This document shows positions 22,574 to 31,978 of a DNA stretch of 64,000 nt, in pieces. How positions within the stretch are numbered: position 1 is the stretch's first letter; each line of letters begins with the position of its first letter. Source of the DNA: Neisseria zalophi (GTDB taxonomy: Bacteria; Pseudomonadota; Gammaproteobacteria; Burkholderiales; Neisseriaceae); the NCBI RefSeq assembly GCF_008807015.1, contig NZ_CP031700.1:1823014-1887013 (forward strand), written 5' to 3'. Under the pieces are notes generated by a model, which saw nothing but the letters and a program-made list of their open reading frames with translations, was not told where the DNA came from and ran no database searches. Position numbers and translations under genes: made by a program.

Positions 22574-22602
22574 TAAGTTGGGCTGAACCATTTTATTTCA
22601 AG
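22574..22602 (-). promoter_or_regulatory. Sigma-32-like heat-shock promoter of lon
   Basis: The minus strand reads CTTGAA (22597-22602), a 14-nt spacer, then CCCAACTTA (22574-22582). This closely follows the RpoH consensus CTTGAA-N(13-17)-CCCCATNT. It lies 37 nt upstream of the lon ATG, in the right orientation. Confidence 0.7.
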
Positions 22603-22692
22603 CCTCGATAACTGCTTTACGGAACACAGCTTTAAGCCCAGGTGCAACAAGGCTGTGTTTGCGTTAGAATAGCGTCTATATTAACAGGCCGA

Positions 22693-22721
22693 AGGCCGTC
22701 TGAATACCTTTCAGACGGCCT
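22693..22721. repeat. Inverted AG-DUS pair in the lon-ybeD divergent region
   Basis: Facing 12-bp DUS copies are separated by 5 nt. Because the flanking genes diverge, it is not a terminator for either. It would fall in the leader of the ybeD-lipBA transcript if that transcript starts further upstream. Confidence 0.75.
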
Positions 22722-22741
22722 CGTTCAAGAAAGAAATTCTT

Positions 22742-23011
22742 ATGTCTGAAGAAAAAAAAACACTGATTGTGTTCCCTTGCCACTTCCCTTTGAAAGTGAT
22801 GGGGGCGCAACACCCCGAATTTGAAAGTGCCATTTTAAAGGCCGTTCAAACACACGCACCCGATACCCAGCAACACCACATTACCATCCGCCCCAGCAGC
22901 AAGGGCAACTATATCGGTGCCACAGTAAAAGTTTATGTAAACGACCAAAAACAACTTGATAATATTTATCAAGCCCTAACTAACCATGAATTAGTTAAAG
23001 TTGTGTTTTAA
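22742..23011 (+). CDS. ybeD: DUF493/YbeD-family protein
   Basis: This small cytoplasmic protein of 89 residues has the family opening [11 protein letters not shown] and a ferredoxin-like fold expected from related YbeD proteins. Function is not settled; the gene is commonly found next to lipB, as here (2-nt gap). The three genes ybeD-lipB-lipA look co-transcribed. The start has only a weak Shine-Dalgarno sequence. Confidence 0.9.
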   Translation: MSEEKKTLIVFPCHFPLKVMGAQHPEFESAILKAVQTHAPDTQQHHITIRPSSKGNYIGATVKVYVNDQKQLDNIYQALTNHELVKVVF

Positions 23012-23013
23012 CC

Positions 23014-23634
23014 ATGAAAACCGTACAACTAGGGCTGGCCGAATACGAACCGGTTTTTGAAGCCATGAAAGCATTCAATGCCGCCCGAACCGATAACACC
23101 GAAGACGAACTATGGATTGTCGAGCATCACCCCGTATTCACACAAGGGCTGGCCGGCAAACCCGAACACCTACTGATTAAAGACGATATCCCCGTCGTAC
23201 AAATCGACCGCGGCGGGCAGATTACCTACCACGGCCCCGGCCAGCTCGTGGTTTATACCCTTATCGACTTTAAAAGACGCAAAACCAGCGTGCGCCGGAT
23301 TGTGAGCGCATTGGAAGACAGCATTATCGCCACTTTGGCCGAATACGGCATCGAAGCGGCGGCCGATCCCGCCCGCCCCGGCGTTTATGTTGAAGGCCGT
23401 AAAATCGCCTCGCTCGGTTTACGCATTAAAAACGGCTCGGTTTATCACGGCCTCGCACTCAATATCAATATGGATTTAAGCCCGTTTACCCATATTAACC
23501 CCTGCGGCTATGCCGGCATGGAAATGGTTCAGATGGCCGACTTCCTCGACCCCTGCCCCACGCTGGCCGAAGTAGCCGAAAAACTAACCGCACACCTTAC
23601 CAAACAACTTGCTCAGAAAGACAGCGCATCATGA
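23014..23634 (+). CDS. lipB: Octanoyltransferase LipB
   Basis: This 206-residue enzyme transfers octanoyl from acyl carrier protein to lipoyl domains, the first step of lipoate synthesis. The family motifs [30 protein letters not shown] and KIASLGLRI (with the catalytic lysine) are present, and the catalytic cysteine is in NPCGYAGM. It starts 2 nt after ybeD and overlaps lipA by four bases (ATGA), indicating translational coupling. Confidence 0.96.
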   Translation: MKTVQLGLAEYEPVFEAMKAFNAARTDNTEDELWIVEHHPVFTQGLAGKPEHLLIKDDIPVVQIDRGGQITYHGPGQLVVYTLIDFKRRKTSVRRIVSALEDSIIATLAEYGIEAAADPARPGVYVEGRKIASLGLRIKNGSVYHGLALNINMDLSPFTHINPCGYAGMEMVQMADFLDPCPTLAEVAEKLTAHLTKQLAQKDSAS

Positions 23635-24605
23635 GTGAAATCAAACTAGACAATGCACAAGGCGTAAAACACAAAGGCGCAGCCAAAACCGCCCGTATTC
23701 CCATCAAAGTCGTTCCACTCGAAGAAAAGCTTAAAAAGCCCGAATGGATTCGCGCCAAACTGCCCAGCGGCAAGAAATTTTTTGAAATCAAAAATATTCT
23801 TCGCGATCAAAAAATGCATACCGTATGCGAAGAAGCCTCCTGCCCCAATATCGGCGAATGCTTCAGCAAAGGCACGGCCACCTTTATGATTATGGGCGAT
23901 ATCTGTACCCGCCGCTGCCCGTTTTGCGACGTAGGCCACGGCCGCCCTAACCCGCTTGATCCCGACGAACCCAAAAATCTGGCCGACTCCGTCGCCGCCA
24001 TGAATTTGCGTTATGTCGTGATTACCTCCGTTGACCGCGACGACTTGCGCGACGGCGGCGCCCAACACTTTGCCGACTGTATCACCGCCATCCGCGAACG
24101 CAGCCCGCAAACCAAAATCGAAATCCTCGTTCCCGACTTTCGCGGCCGCCTTGATATCGCCTTAGATATTTTGGCCAAAACACCGCCCGATGTGATGAAC
24201 CACAACCTCGAAACCCACCCGCGCCTATACAAACAGGCCCGCCCCGGTTCCGACTACAAACACTCACTCGAGCTCTTGCGCCGTTATAAAGAAATGCAAC
24301 CCGATATCCCCACCAAATCCGGCATTATGGTCGGCTTAGGCGAAACCGACGAAGAAATACGCGAAATCATGCGGGATATGCGTGCGCATAATATCGAAAT
24401 GATTACCGTCGGCCAATATCTGCAACCTTCAGACGGCCACCTGCCCGTATTGCGTTATGTTACACCGGCTCAGTTCAAAGCATTCGAACAAGAAGCATAT
24501 GCCATGGGCTTTACCAACGCCGCCATCGGCGCCATGGTACGCAGCAGCTACCACGCCGACGAACAGGCCACCCATGCCTTACAGGAAAATGTTTTAAACG
24601 GATAA
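23631..24605 (+). CDS. lipA: Lipoyl synthase LipA
   Basis: This radical SAM enzyme of 324 residues inserts two sulfurs into the octanoyl group. The auxiliary cluster motif [13 protein letters not shown] and the radical SAM motif [10 protein letters not shown] are complete. The C-terminal serine motif is present as [11 protein letters not shown]. The start overlaps the lipB stop. The inverted-DUS terminator at 24634-24666 ends the operon. DUS-like sequence within the gene near 24427 encodes PSDGH. Confidence 0.97.
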   Translation: MSEIKLDNAQGVKHKGAAKTARIPIKVVPLEEKLKKPEWIRAKLPSGKKFFEIKNILRDQKMHTVCEEASCPNIGECFSKGTATFMIMGDICTRRCPFCDVGHGRPNPLDPDEPKNLADSVAAMNLRYVVITSVDRDDLRDGGAQHFADCITAIRERSPQTKIEILVPDFRGRLDIALDILAKTPPDVMNHNLETHPRLYKQARPGSDYKHSLELLRRYKEMQPDIPTKSGIMVGLGETDEEIREIMRDMRAHNIEMITVGQYLQPSDGHLPVLRYVTPAQFKAFEQEAYAMGFTNAAIGAMVRSSYHADEQATHALQENVLNG

Positions 24606-24633
24606 ATCATCTATTATCAATTATTTAAAATAC

Positions 24634-24666
24634 ATAGGCCGTCTGAAAACTTTTCAGACGGCCTAT
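24634..24666 (+). terminator. Inverted-DUS terminator after lipA
   Basis: Perfect 16-bp arms (24634-24649 and 24651-24666) contain facing DUS copies around a single base, followed by TTTACTTTG. It begins 29 nt past the lipA stop. Confidence 0.88.
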
Positions 24667-24736
24667 TTACTTTGTAAAAATATTTGATATGATTATAGAT
24701 TGATAAATAATAAACAAACTAGATTATAAATATATT

Positions 24737-25765
24737 ATGATTATCAAACAGTCTGAAAATCGTACTCACGATATTGAAGTGTTGAATTCCCTATTGGCCT
24801 TGCCCGACATCAGCACCACAACCCAAAACCAAATTATCCGTGAAATTAAAAATATTCAATCAGGTGTCAACGGCGAAAAAGAAACTGCCTATCAAATGGC
24901 TTTTCATTATGGCGAAACCAAAAACTGGATGGTAATTCACGATTTAAGATTGGAATATAACGGCCAAGTAGCTCAAATCGACCACCTGCTGATTAATCGT
25001 TTTTTAGAAATTTATGTTTGCGAAAGCAAGCGCTTTAACGAAGGTATTTCCATTAACGAATACGGCGAATTCTCAGCGTATTATAAAGGACGGCCTTACG
25101 GCATCCCCTCACCCATAGAGCAAAACAACCAACATATCCGCTTACTGGAAAAAATACTGGATAGCGACCATATCGAACTACCCACTCGCTTGGGCTTTAA
25201 GCTAAAACCCAAATTAATCAGCCTGATTCTGGTAGCCAATTCGGCACGCATTTCACGCCCGAAAAATGCCAAAAAGATTCAAGGTTTAGAGCGAATTATT
25301 AAAAATGAGCAGCTATACCAACAAATTAACCGTGATCTCGATCAAGAAAATATAGTCAGTATGGCTACCTCTGTAACCAAAGTAATTTCCAGTGAAACCT
25401 TACAAACATTTGCCCAATCATTGGCCGCACTTCACCGCCCTTTAACTATGAATTGGAAAGCCCGCTTCGGTATTACAGATAAACCCGAAGCTACTACACC
25501 TGATTCGGAATCAATACAAGTAAACAACGAATCACAACCTACTCCTGAACCTAAAATAATTGTTTCTGAACAGATATCAGACGAAACAACATCACAATCC
25601 AAACCTCATACAACCGCAAATACTACTACCACACCTAAGCGGTTATTTTGTGCTGCCTGTAAAAAAACAGTAAGCCCCAAAGTGGCTCATTTTTGTTGGA
25701 ATAATAAGGCACGGTTTCAGGGTAAGGTTTATTGTTTTGATTGTCAGAAGGATGTTAAAAAATAA
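24737..25765 (+). CDS. NERD-domain protein with C-terminal zinc ribbon
   Basis: This 342-residue protein has a nuclease-related (NERD) domain at about 45-165. Its core residues are GEK, then DLRLEYNGQVAQIDHLLI and IYVCESKRFNEGI (an E-x-K type core). A polar, low-complexity linker follows (about 255-300), then a C-terminal four-cysteine module (CAACKKT, then CFDC) with an intervening HFCW. NERD proteins are thought to act on nucleic acids, but the activity here is unknown. There is no clear Shine-Dalgarno sequence. Composition is AT-rich compared with lipA, and the gene stands alone between an operon terminator and an unknown gene, so it is probably accessory. Confidence 0.8.
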   Translation: MIIKQSENRTHDIEVLNSLLALPDISTTTQNQIIREIKNIQSGVNGEKETAYQMAFHYGETKNWMVIHDLRLEYNGQVAQIDHLLINRFLEIYVCESKRFNEGISINEYGEFSAYYKGRPYGIPSPIEQNNQHIRLLEKILDSDHIELPTRLGFKLKPKLISLILVANSARISRPKNAKKIQGLERIIKNEQLYQQINRDLDQENIVSMATSVTKVISSETLQTFAQSLAALHRPLTMNWKARFGITDKPEATTPDSESIQVNNESQPTPEPKIIVSEQISDETTSQSKPHTTANTTTTPKRLFCAACKKTVSPKVAHFCWNNKARFQGKVYCFDCQKDVKK

Positions 25766-25888
25766 ATAAATTTATAATTATTTATAAATTTATTTAAAAT
25801 TGAAAGTTACTCGATGATATAACCATTTATATTTGTGCTTATCTAGTAAATTAGCCAATTAAATACATTTAATTTATATGGTAATTTT

Positions 25889-26808
25889 ATGAAAAATATA
25901 ACATATGATTTTGAAGGTGACTGGATACAACATGTGAAATCCCAAATTAAAAGTTGGGGATTTCAAGTGAATCAATTTCCTTCTGATGTTAGAGATATTC
26001 TGTATCTATATCATAGTATTAAACGGCGGTTAGTTTCTATACAAAAAAGGGAAGTTATTAAATCAGCGAATTTTTTATGTCCTGAAAAAGTTAAGCTAGG
26101 ATATTTACAATTTTGTGAAGATTGCACACAAGGAAGAGATTTAAATAAATATTTGAGTAAATCTATTCAAGATTTATATACAAATGATGCAATGTTAAAT
26201 GATTGGGGAATCCACCATTTTCATCTTGGAGAAAAAGAAGATAGTAAAAACACTCATTTTATAGCGCGTACAAAAGAATTACTTTTTGCTATTATTACAA
26301 ATTCAAAAATTTACTGCATTGGAATATTTAAACATGAGGATTGGACCGACCAATCTATTCTTGATATTATTGAAAATAATTGGCCTTTCCTTATTGAGGC
26401 ACATAAAATTAAAGGAGAAAATATTACTTTAGCATGGAAACCCAATGATAATGATTTACGTAAGTTGAGAAAAAACAATATAAATACACCTGCACAAACC
26501 AGTAATGGAAATGTTTATATTACTCCTGGTGGTGGCATTAATGCATCAGGAGGCTCAACTCAAGCATTCATGCGCAGTGACTATGATATAAGAACAATTA
26601 AAGAGGCCAAAAAATATTTAATAAAGAATTGCCTAAATATTTGAATAATATTAATCAATACGCAACTTTTCATTTAGAAATAACACCTATTCAAATACAA
26701 GCTTATTCAAAAGAATTAAACATACGCATTCCTTTACTAGAAAAATCTCCTAAAACTATCTTTTTCTTAATTAATAATTTATTTGAAGCACAATTAAATA
26801 ATAAATAA
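25889..26808 (+). pseudogene. Unknown AT-rich gene with a frameshift at an A6 run
   Basis: The first frame (25889-26644) encodes 251 residues ending soon after a run of six A (26609-26614). One extra A there would join it to an open frame running to 26808, giving about 306 residues and a smooth junction (EAKKIFNKELPKYL). I recognise no family. Visible features are a Cys-containing segment (FCEDC, about 73-77), a Gly/Ser-rich turn (ITPGGGINASGGST, about 210-223) and a lysine-rich charged C-terminus. Codon use and AT content differ from neighbours, as for transferred genes. It could be a sequencing error, a true mutation or slippage. The gap 26809-27013 holds nothing recognisable beyond a DUS-like core. 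Confidence 0.6.
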
Positions 26809-27013
26809 TCTATTATTTTCTTATTATGTCCGTCTGAAAACTATTTAACCATAGACAACAGCCTTATATTCCATCACTAGCAATCAAAAATAAGCATTAT
26901 TTTTAACAAAACTCTACCCTTGTATTTCTCCCCAAACATCCCCATAAACATCTTAATAATTCAATCCCGCCGACCAACGGCATACCGATTAACCAAAAAA
27001 TAAAGGTAATATT

Positions 27014-27646
27014 ATGATTAAACTCTATATTCTTCCCGGTGCCTGCTCTTTTGTTCCCCATACTGCGCTGGAATGGGCGAAAGCCGATTATGAACTGAAT
27101 ATTATGCCTCGCGATGAGTTAAAGTCCGAAGCTTATTTAAGTATTAACCCTCAAGGTTCGGTGCCTGCTATTGTGGATGGTGATACGGTGGTTTCTCAAA
27201 ATATCGCCGTGCAAATGTATATTAATGCGCTTTATCCGAAAGCCAATATTTTCGGCGGCGACAATTCACCCAAACATATCGGTGAAATTATGCACTGGCT
27301 AGCTTTTTTAAATTCCGATGTACATAAAGCTTTTGGTTTGATCTTTGCACCGGATAAGTTGGTTTCTGATGAAAAAGCGGTCGCAGAATTAACAGAAAAT
27401 GCCCGTAATAATATTGTGAAAATGTTGAAACATGCTGATGACCAATTGAGCAAACAAGATTATCTCACCGGCCAAATCAGTACTGCCGATTTGTATCTGT
27501 ATATTATTTTGCGCTGGTCTAAAAGCTTTGCATTGGATCTATCTGCTTATAAGAGCTTTAATCCGTTTATCAGCCGTGTTGAAGCTGATGCAGGTGTTCA
27601 AGAGGCTTTGCGTCAAGAAGGCTTGGAAAAAATTGTATCTTTATAA
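27014..27646 (+). CDS. Glutathione S-transferase, beta-class-like
   Basis: This 210-residue GST has the N-terminal motif LYILPGACSFVPH, where Cys10 occupies the position of the catalytic cysteine of bacterial beta-class GSTs. Glutathione-site motifs INPQGSVPAI and SQNIAVQMYI follow, and the helical domain contains STADLYLYIILRW. The role is conjugation or thiol transfer in the cytoplasm; the substrate is unknown. It converges on the alcohol dehydrogenase gene. The shared terminator between them has been split by an insertion sequence that begins 61 nt past its stop. Confidence 0.92.
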   Translation: MIKLYILPGACSFVPHTALEWAKADYELNIMPRDELKSEAYLSINPQGSVPAIVDGDTVVSQNIAVQMYINALYPKANIFGGDNSPKHIGEIMHWLAFLNSDVHKAFGLIFAPDKLVSDEKAVAELTENARNNIVKMLKHADDQLSKQDYLTGQISTADLYLYIILRWSKSFALDLSAYKSFNPFISRVEADAGVQEALRQEGLEKIVSL

Positions 27647-27691
27647 TGCAATAAATACTTTTTAAAATAAGCATATTGCTCATAAATAAGG

Positions 27692-27704
27692 AGGCCGTCT
27701 GAAA
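27692..27704. terminator. Left arm of an inverted-DUS terminator split by an IS
   Basis: AGGCCGTCTGAAA here is the partner of TTTCAGACGGCCT at 28955-28967. Without the IS and one copy of the AAG duplication the two would form a 13-bp stem with a 3-nt loop, placed between convergent genes. Confidence 0.85.
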
Positions 27705-27747
27705 AAGTGATCTGACCCCCAAATCTTGGACAAACATAAAAGCCTTT

Positions 27748-28572
27748 TCAGGCTGCCTTTTCGAGCTGGGTTCTGTATGCCACAGGACTCAGCTTTTTCA
27801 ATTTCAAACTACATCTGTCATGATTGTAGTATCGTATATAGTCATCTATTGTCTGCATCAGCTCTGTTGTCGAAACTTTGCCTTCCTGATAAAAGCATTC
27901 CGTCTTCAGTATCGCAAAGAAGCTTTCCATCGGTGCATTGTCCCAACAATTGCCTTTACGCGACATACTTTTCACTATGCCGTGTTCTGCCAACGTGCGG
28001 CGGTAGGCTTCCGTACGGTACAGCACACCTTGATCGGAATGCAGCAGCACTTTATCTGCCTTTGTCAGTTTGCAGACCGCATCATTCAGCATTCTTTCCA
28101 CCATCTCGCTGTTCGGGCGGCGGCTCATCGCATAAGCGACGATTTCGCGGTTAAATACATCCAATATCGGTGACAGATACAGTTTGCCATTGCTGCACTT
28201 GAATTCGGTGGCATCCGTCAGCCATTTCTCATTGGGCTTTTGCGCCTCAAAGCGGCGGTTCAGAATATTATCCGACGGTTCGCCCATTGCCGGATGGCGG
28301 TAGGCTTTTTTCGGACGCACTTTGGCTTTCAATTGCAACAGTTTCATCAAACGGATAACCTTTTTCTTATTCCATGACAAAGTGGCGGCAATCCGCCTGT
28401 ATCCGTAACGCCCTTGATGGCGGGCATAAACTTCGGCAACGGCGGCTTTGTCCTGTTCGTCCGGGTCGGGACGGCCGTGGTGGTAATAAAAGCTGCTTTT
28501 GGGCAGTGCAGCACTGTGCAGCAGGTATTTAAGCGGATGTTTTGCCCTCAGTGCTTGGACGGCTTCGCTTTT
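27748..28572 (-). CDS. IS3-family transposase OrfB (DDE integrase), made by -1 frameshift
   Basis: This frame of about 274 codons carries an HTH-21-like region (RAKHPLKYLLH, then HQGRYGYRRI) and an rve integrase core. The DDE residues are in WLTDATEF, LLHSDQGVLY and NAPMESFFAILK. No convincing separate start codon precedes it; the natural product is probably the OrfAB fusion from slippage at AAAAAAG (28568-28574). A shorter start at a TTG (28380) would remove the N-terminal part. It catalyses transposition of the element. The coordinates begin at the slip site. Confidence 0.88.
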   Translation of the reverse strand, partial: KSEAVQALRAKHPLKYLLHSAALPKSSFYYHHGRPDPDEQDKAAVAEVYARHQGRYGYRRIAATLSWNKKKVIRLMKLLQLKAKVRPKKAYRHPAMGEPSDNILNRRFEAQKPNEKWLTDATEFKCSNGKLYLSPILDVFNREIVAYAMSRRPNSEMVERMLNDAVCKLTKADKVLLHSDQGVLYRTEAYRRTLAEHGIVKSMSRKGNCWDNAPMESFFAILKTECFYQEGKVSTTELMQTIDDYIRYYNHDRCSLKLKKLSPVAYRTQLEKAA

Positions 28573-28895
28573 TTGGCGACCGCTTCTTTCTGCCTGAGGG
28601 CTTTTAATTCCTTTAGATAGTCGTTCTCCGCCCGCATATAGCGCAACTCTTCGATTAGTTCCGCCTGTGTTTTTTCGTGGTCGGGTTTATCGACGATAAA
28701 GGGGTTTTTGCGTTTGATGATCATAATGGCCTGCGGATGCTCAAGTGCGCGGATGCCGCCTTGGTTGTATGCGGCTATCCAACGGCGTAAATGGGTACGG
28801 GAAATATTAAAGTGATCGGCAGTACGCTGTTGGCTGCGTACGCGCTGATAATATTGCACGGCTTGGTATTTAAAGTCTAATGTATATTTGCTCAT
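28548..28895 (-). CDS. IS3-family transposase OrfA (helix-turn-helix)
   Basis: This 115-residue protein has an N-terminal HTH (about 8-50: FKYQAVQYYQ, then QRTADHFNISRTHLRRWI) and a C-terminal leucine-zipper helix (ELRYMRAENDYLKELKALRQK). I start at MSKYTLDF (28895); the frame is open to 28952 but that extends into the terminal repeat. The protein binds the IS ends. Its last codons contain the A6G slippery heptamer used to make OrfAB. Confidence 0.9.
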   Translation of the reverse strand: MSKYTLDFKYQAVQYYQRVRSQQRTADHFNISRTHLRRWIAAYNQGGIRALEHPQAIMIIKRKNPFIVDKPDHEKTQAELIEELRYMRAENDYLKELKALRQKEAVAKKAKPSKH

Positions 28896-28954
28896 AAGAA
28901 AACTGCACCTTAATGGGTTGGAGGAGTGTCCAACTTTTGGGGTGCAGTTCAAAG

Positions 28955-28967
28955 TTTCAGACGGCCT
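28955..28967. terminator. Right arm of the IS-split inverted-DUS terminator
   Basis: TTTCAGACGGCCT is the complement of the arm at 27692-27704. It now lies between the IS and the end of the alcohol dehydrogenase gene, which has no other hairpin within reach downstream. Confidence 0.85.
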
Positions 28968-29010
28968 GTTATTTATTGCAAAATAAAATATTGCTATTTT
29001 TTATCAAGCA

Positions 29011-30156
29011 TTAAGCAGGATCAAAAGCAGCTTCAAAGATGCCGATAATCTGCTCTTTGCTGGCTTGAACCGGATTGGTAAAACCGCAAACATCTTTTAA
29101 TGCATTATCTGCCAGCGTACCAAAGTCTTCTTGTTTTACACCTAACTCTTTAAGTGATTTCGGAATACCGACAATACCGGCTAATTTGGTAATAGCCGCA
29201 ATCACATCCAAGCCTGCTAAATCGGGATTGTTTTGGTTTAAGATTTTGCCGACTTCATCCAAGCGTTCCCGTGCGGCATCTTGGTTGAAACGTTCTACAT
29301 GCGGCAATAATAGTGCATTACATACACCATGCGGTAAATCATAAACCCCACCCAACTGGTGTGCCATGGCGTGCACATAGCCCAAAGAAGCATTATTAAA
29401 TGCCATACCGGCTAAAAATTGCGCATAGGCCATTTGCTCGCGAGCCTCTTTATTTTTCGGCTCTTTCACCGCAGTGGGCAGATAGCGGGCAATCAATTCA
29501 ATGGCTTTAACGGCACAGGTATCGGTTATCGGGCTGGCAGCGGTAGAAACATAAGCCTCTACTGCATGGGTCAACGCATCCATCCCTGTAGCAGCCGTCA
29601 GCGGTGCCGGCATATTTTCCATTAATGCCGGATCATTCACCGATAAAAGCGGGGTCACGTTTTTATCGACAATCGCCATTTTCACATGGCGGGTTTCATC
29701 GGTAATAATGGTGAAACGGGTCATTTCCGAAGCCGTACCGGCCGTAGTATTAATGGCCACCAGCGGCAACTGTGGTTTTTTAGATTTATCCAGTCCTTCA
29801 TAATCTTCGATTTTGCCGCCGTTTGCCGCCACAATGGCAATACCTTTGGCCGCATCATGCGAAGAGCCGCCACCCAAAGAAATCACAAAATCGGCACCTG
29901 CTTCTTTCAATGCAGCCAATCCGTCATTTACATTACCTACCGTCGGATTCGGTTGAACACCGCTAAACACGGCATAGTCCATACCTTTTTCTTTCAACAA
30001 TCCACCGATCTGGTCGGCCATACCCATTTTAGCCAGCCCGCTATCGGTAACAATCAGTGCCTTTTTCAAATCCAATGCTGCAATAATTTCTATAGCTTGA
30101 TTCAGTGCACCTTCTCCTAAAACATTTTGTACTGGCATAAAGAATTGCGTAGTCAT
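29011..30156 (-). CDS. Iron-containing (group III) alcohol dehydrogenase
   Basis: This NAD(P)-dependent alcohol/aldehyde oxidoreductase of 381 residues contains the nucleotide-binding [11 protein letters not shown] motif (about 95-105), [13 protein letters not shown], and metal-ligand segments [25 protein letters not shown] and [14 protein letters not shown]. It resembles Zymomonas AdhB-type and YiaY-type enzymes. The second ATG (30156) is preferred because AGGA lies eight bases upstream; the first (30162) would leave only two. Substrate is not predictable. The gap 30157-30439 is AT-rich with no clear gene or site. Confidence 0.93.
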   Translation of the reverse strand: MTTQFFMPVQNVLGEGALNQAIEIIAALDLKKALIVTDSGLAKMGMADQIGGLLKEKGMDYAVFSGVQPNPTVGNVNDGLAALKEAGADFVISLGGGSSHDAAKGIAIVAANGGKIEDYEGLDKSKKPQLPLVAINTTAGTASEMTRFTIITDETRHVKMAIVDKNVTPLLSVNDPALMENMPAPLTAATGMDALTHAVEAYVSTAASPITDTCAVKAIELIARYLPTAVKEPKNKEAREQMAYAQFLAGMAFNNASLGYVHAMAHQLGGVYDLPHGVCNALLLPHVERFNQDAARERLDEVGKILNQNNPDLAGLDVIAAITKLAGIVGIPKSLKELGVKQEDFGTLADNALKDVCGFTNPVQASKEQIIGIFEAAFDPA

Positions 30157-30439
30157 GATCATATTCCTTTCTTGTAGATTATTTTATAAATTATGATATA
30201 TACAAATACCGGCACATTACTTTATTAATAATTCACCGGAAAAATTAAATTGCCACAATACAAAAGAAGCGGCAAGCCTTGACATATATTACAACAAAAA
30301 TTTTACACCAATTTACCAACAAACAACCAATACTATCTTTTCTATAAATTTTTTAAAGTGATTAATCTTGATAGCATGGCTCAAATTTAATCATAAAAAT
30401 AAATTTCAATAAATAATTAAAAGTCATTAATATAATAAA

Positions 30440-30464
30440 AAAGGTGCTTTTAAAAAGCACCTTT
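30440..30464 (-). terminator. Terminator after pepP
   Basis: Perfect 11-bp arms (30440-30450, 30454-30464) enclose a 3-nt loop, and the minus-strand tail is TTTTTATTATA. It starts 33 nt past the pepP stop. Confidence 0.88.
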
Positions 30465-30497
30465 CAACAATCATTGCCAACTGCTTTCCATTCAAAA

Positions 30498-31805
30498 TCA
30501 GCCGCGCATAATCTCTTCAATCCCCGCAACACTTTTCGGCACCGAAGCGGTATAAACCTTACCTCCCGTTTCGGTTACATACACATTGTCTTCGATACGG
30601 ATACCGATATTGTGGAAAGCTTCGGGAATATCGTCGGCGGCGTTCACATAAATACCCGGCTCAATCGTGGTACACATCCCCGGTTGCAGCAATATCGGTT
30701 CGCCGTTTTGCCAGCGGCCGCCCACATCGTGCACATCTAAGCCGACCCAATGCCCCAAGCCGTGCATATAGTAGCGCTGATAAGCTAAAGACTCGATATT
30801 ACCGTCTACCGTGCCCTGTAATAATTTAAAATCCACCATACCCTGCACCAAGATACGCAAAGTCATCTGATGCAAATCACGCCAGTCGGCACCGGGTTTC
30901 ACGGCGGCAATAGCAGCTTCATTGGCGGCCAACACCACTTCGTAAAGGTCTTTTTGGGCGGGATTGAATTTGCCATTTACCGGAAACGTGCGGCTGATAT
31001 CGCCTGCATAACCCTGATATTCCGCGCCCGCGTCAATCAGCAATAAATCGCCGTCGTTCAACACATCTTTATTTTCAACATAATGCAGACAGCAGGCGTT
31101 TTTACCACTGGCAACAATGCTGTTATAAGCAGGAAAACGGGCACCATGCCGCATAAACTCATGCAATAATTCCGCTTCGATTTGCAATTCGCTCACACCC
31201 GGCCGTGTTTTCTGCATGGCTCGGATATGCGCTTTCGCGCTGATCTCACCGGCTTCTTCCAACAATGCCAACTCATGCCCGTCTTTCACCAAACGCATGG
31301 CATCCAGAATTTCTGACACATCACCCAAACTATCGGGTGCATAAGTATTCAACTGAATACGCTGCCCCGCATATTGCCGCACCTTGCTCCATGCCTGCAT
31401 CAATAAGCGGTCTTGTTCGGGATATACGCCCCATAAGGCATATAAACGGCTTTTATTCAGCAGCAGTTTTTCTAAATCTTCATGCCAACGGCTGATGCTG
31501 TATGCCGCATCCAAACCAAATGCCTCATGTGCGGCTTCAGGGCCATAGCGAAAGCCGTCCCATGTTTCGCGCAGCGGATCTTTATCACGGCAATAAAGCG
31601 TGGCTGTTTGCGCCGCACCGTCCAACACCAATACCGATTCCGTTTCCGGAAAGCCGGTTAAATAATGAAAATAACTGTCTTGGCGAAACGGGAAAGTGGT
31701 GTCATTGCTGCGCCGTTGTTCAGGCGCGGCAAACAATATGGCAATGCCGTCGTTGCCTATTTGTTGAAGTAGTTTGCGGCGACGTTCTATAAAAGGAGTC
31801 ATCAT
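30498..31805 (-). CDS. pepP: Xaa-Pro aminopeptidase (aminopeptidase P)
   Basis: This cytoplasmic metallopeptidase of 435 residues removes N-terminal residues preceding proline. It has the AMP-N domain (about 1-135) and a pita-bread catalytic domain. All five metal ligands are visible: Asp in LLLIDAGAEY, Asp in GDISRTF, His in HGLGHWVGLDVHD, Glu in TTIEPGIY and Glu in GIRIEDNV. The two ATG codons at 31805 and 31802 are both possible. The next gene on the left is the alcohol dehydrogenase, behind the pepP terminator. Confidence 0.96.
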   Translation of the reverse strand: MMTPFIERRRKLLQQIGNDGIAILFAAPEQRRSNDTTFPFRQDSYFHYLTGFPETESVLVLDGAAQTATLYCRDKDPLRETWDGFRYGPEAAHEAFGLDAAYSISRWHEDLEKLLLNKSRLYALWGVYPEQDRLLMQAWSKVRQYAGQRIQLNTYAPDSLGDVSEILDAMRLVKDGHELALLEEAGEISAKAHIRAMQKTRPGVSELQIEAELLHEFMRHGARFPAYNSIVASGKNACCLHYVENKDVLNDGDLLLIDAGAEYQGYAGDISRTFPVNGKFNPAQKDLYEVVLAANEAAIAAVKPGADWRDLHQMTLRILVQGMVDFKLLQGTVDGNIESLAYQRYYMHGLGHWVGLDVHDVGGRWQNGEPILLQPGMCTTIEPGIYVNAADDIPEAFHNIGIRIEDNVYVTETGGKVYTASVPKSVAGIEEIMRG

Positions 31806-31978
31806 TTTTAATCTTCTCTCAATCTTTATTTTATTGTTTTACAAACTTCAGGCCGTCTGAAACTAACAGCCATTGATAAGCATGCAGGGCAGAATCAAAA
31901 TCTTTCAGACGGCCTCATATATGCTTTCTATCATGAGGGCTGTTACTCTGATTATCAAATCCGGCACAGTTTATGGCA

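Larger units (their letters stand above)
27708..28951 (-). mobile_element. IS3-family insertion sequence, complete (about 1244 bp)
   Basis: The element has imperfect terminal inverted repeats: the first 25 bases starting TGATCTGACC match the complement of the last 25 ending GTGCAGTTCA at about 20 positions. Ends are TG and CA. It is flanked by the 3-bp direct repeat AAG (27705-27707 and 28952-28954), the target duplication. It encodes orfA and orfB on the minus strand with an A6G frameshift site between them. The target was the loop of an inverted-DUS terminator. The intact reading frames suggest it is still active or recently inserted. I do not assign an IS name. Confidence 0.9.

Noticed and set aside
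27726..28154. Plus-strand open frames inside the IS
   Set aside because: They are antisense shadows of the transposase genes.
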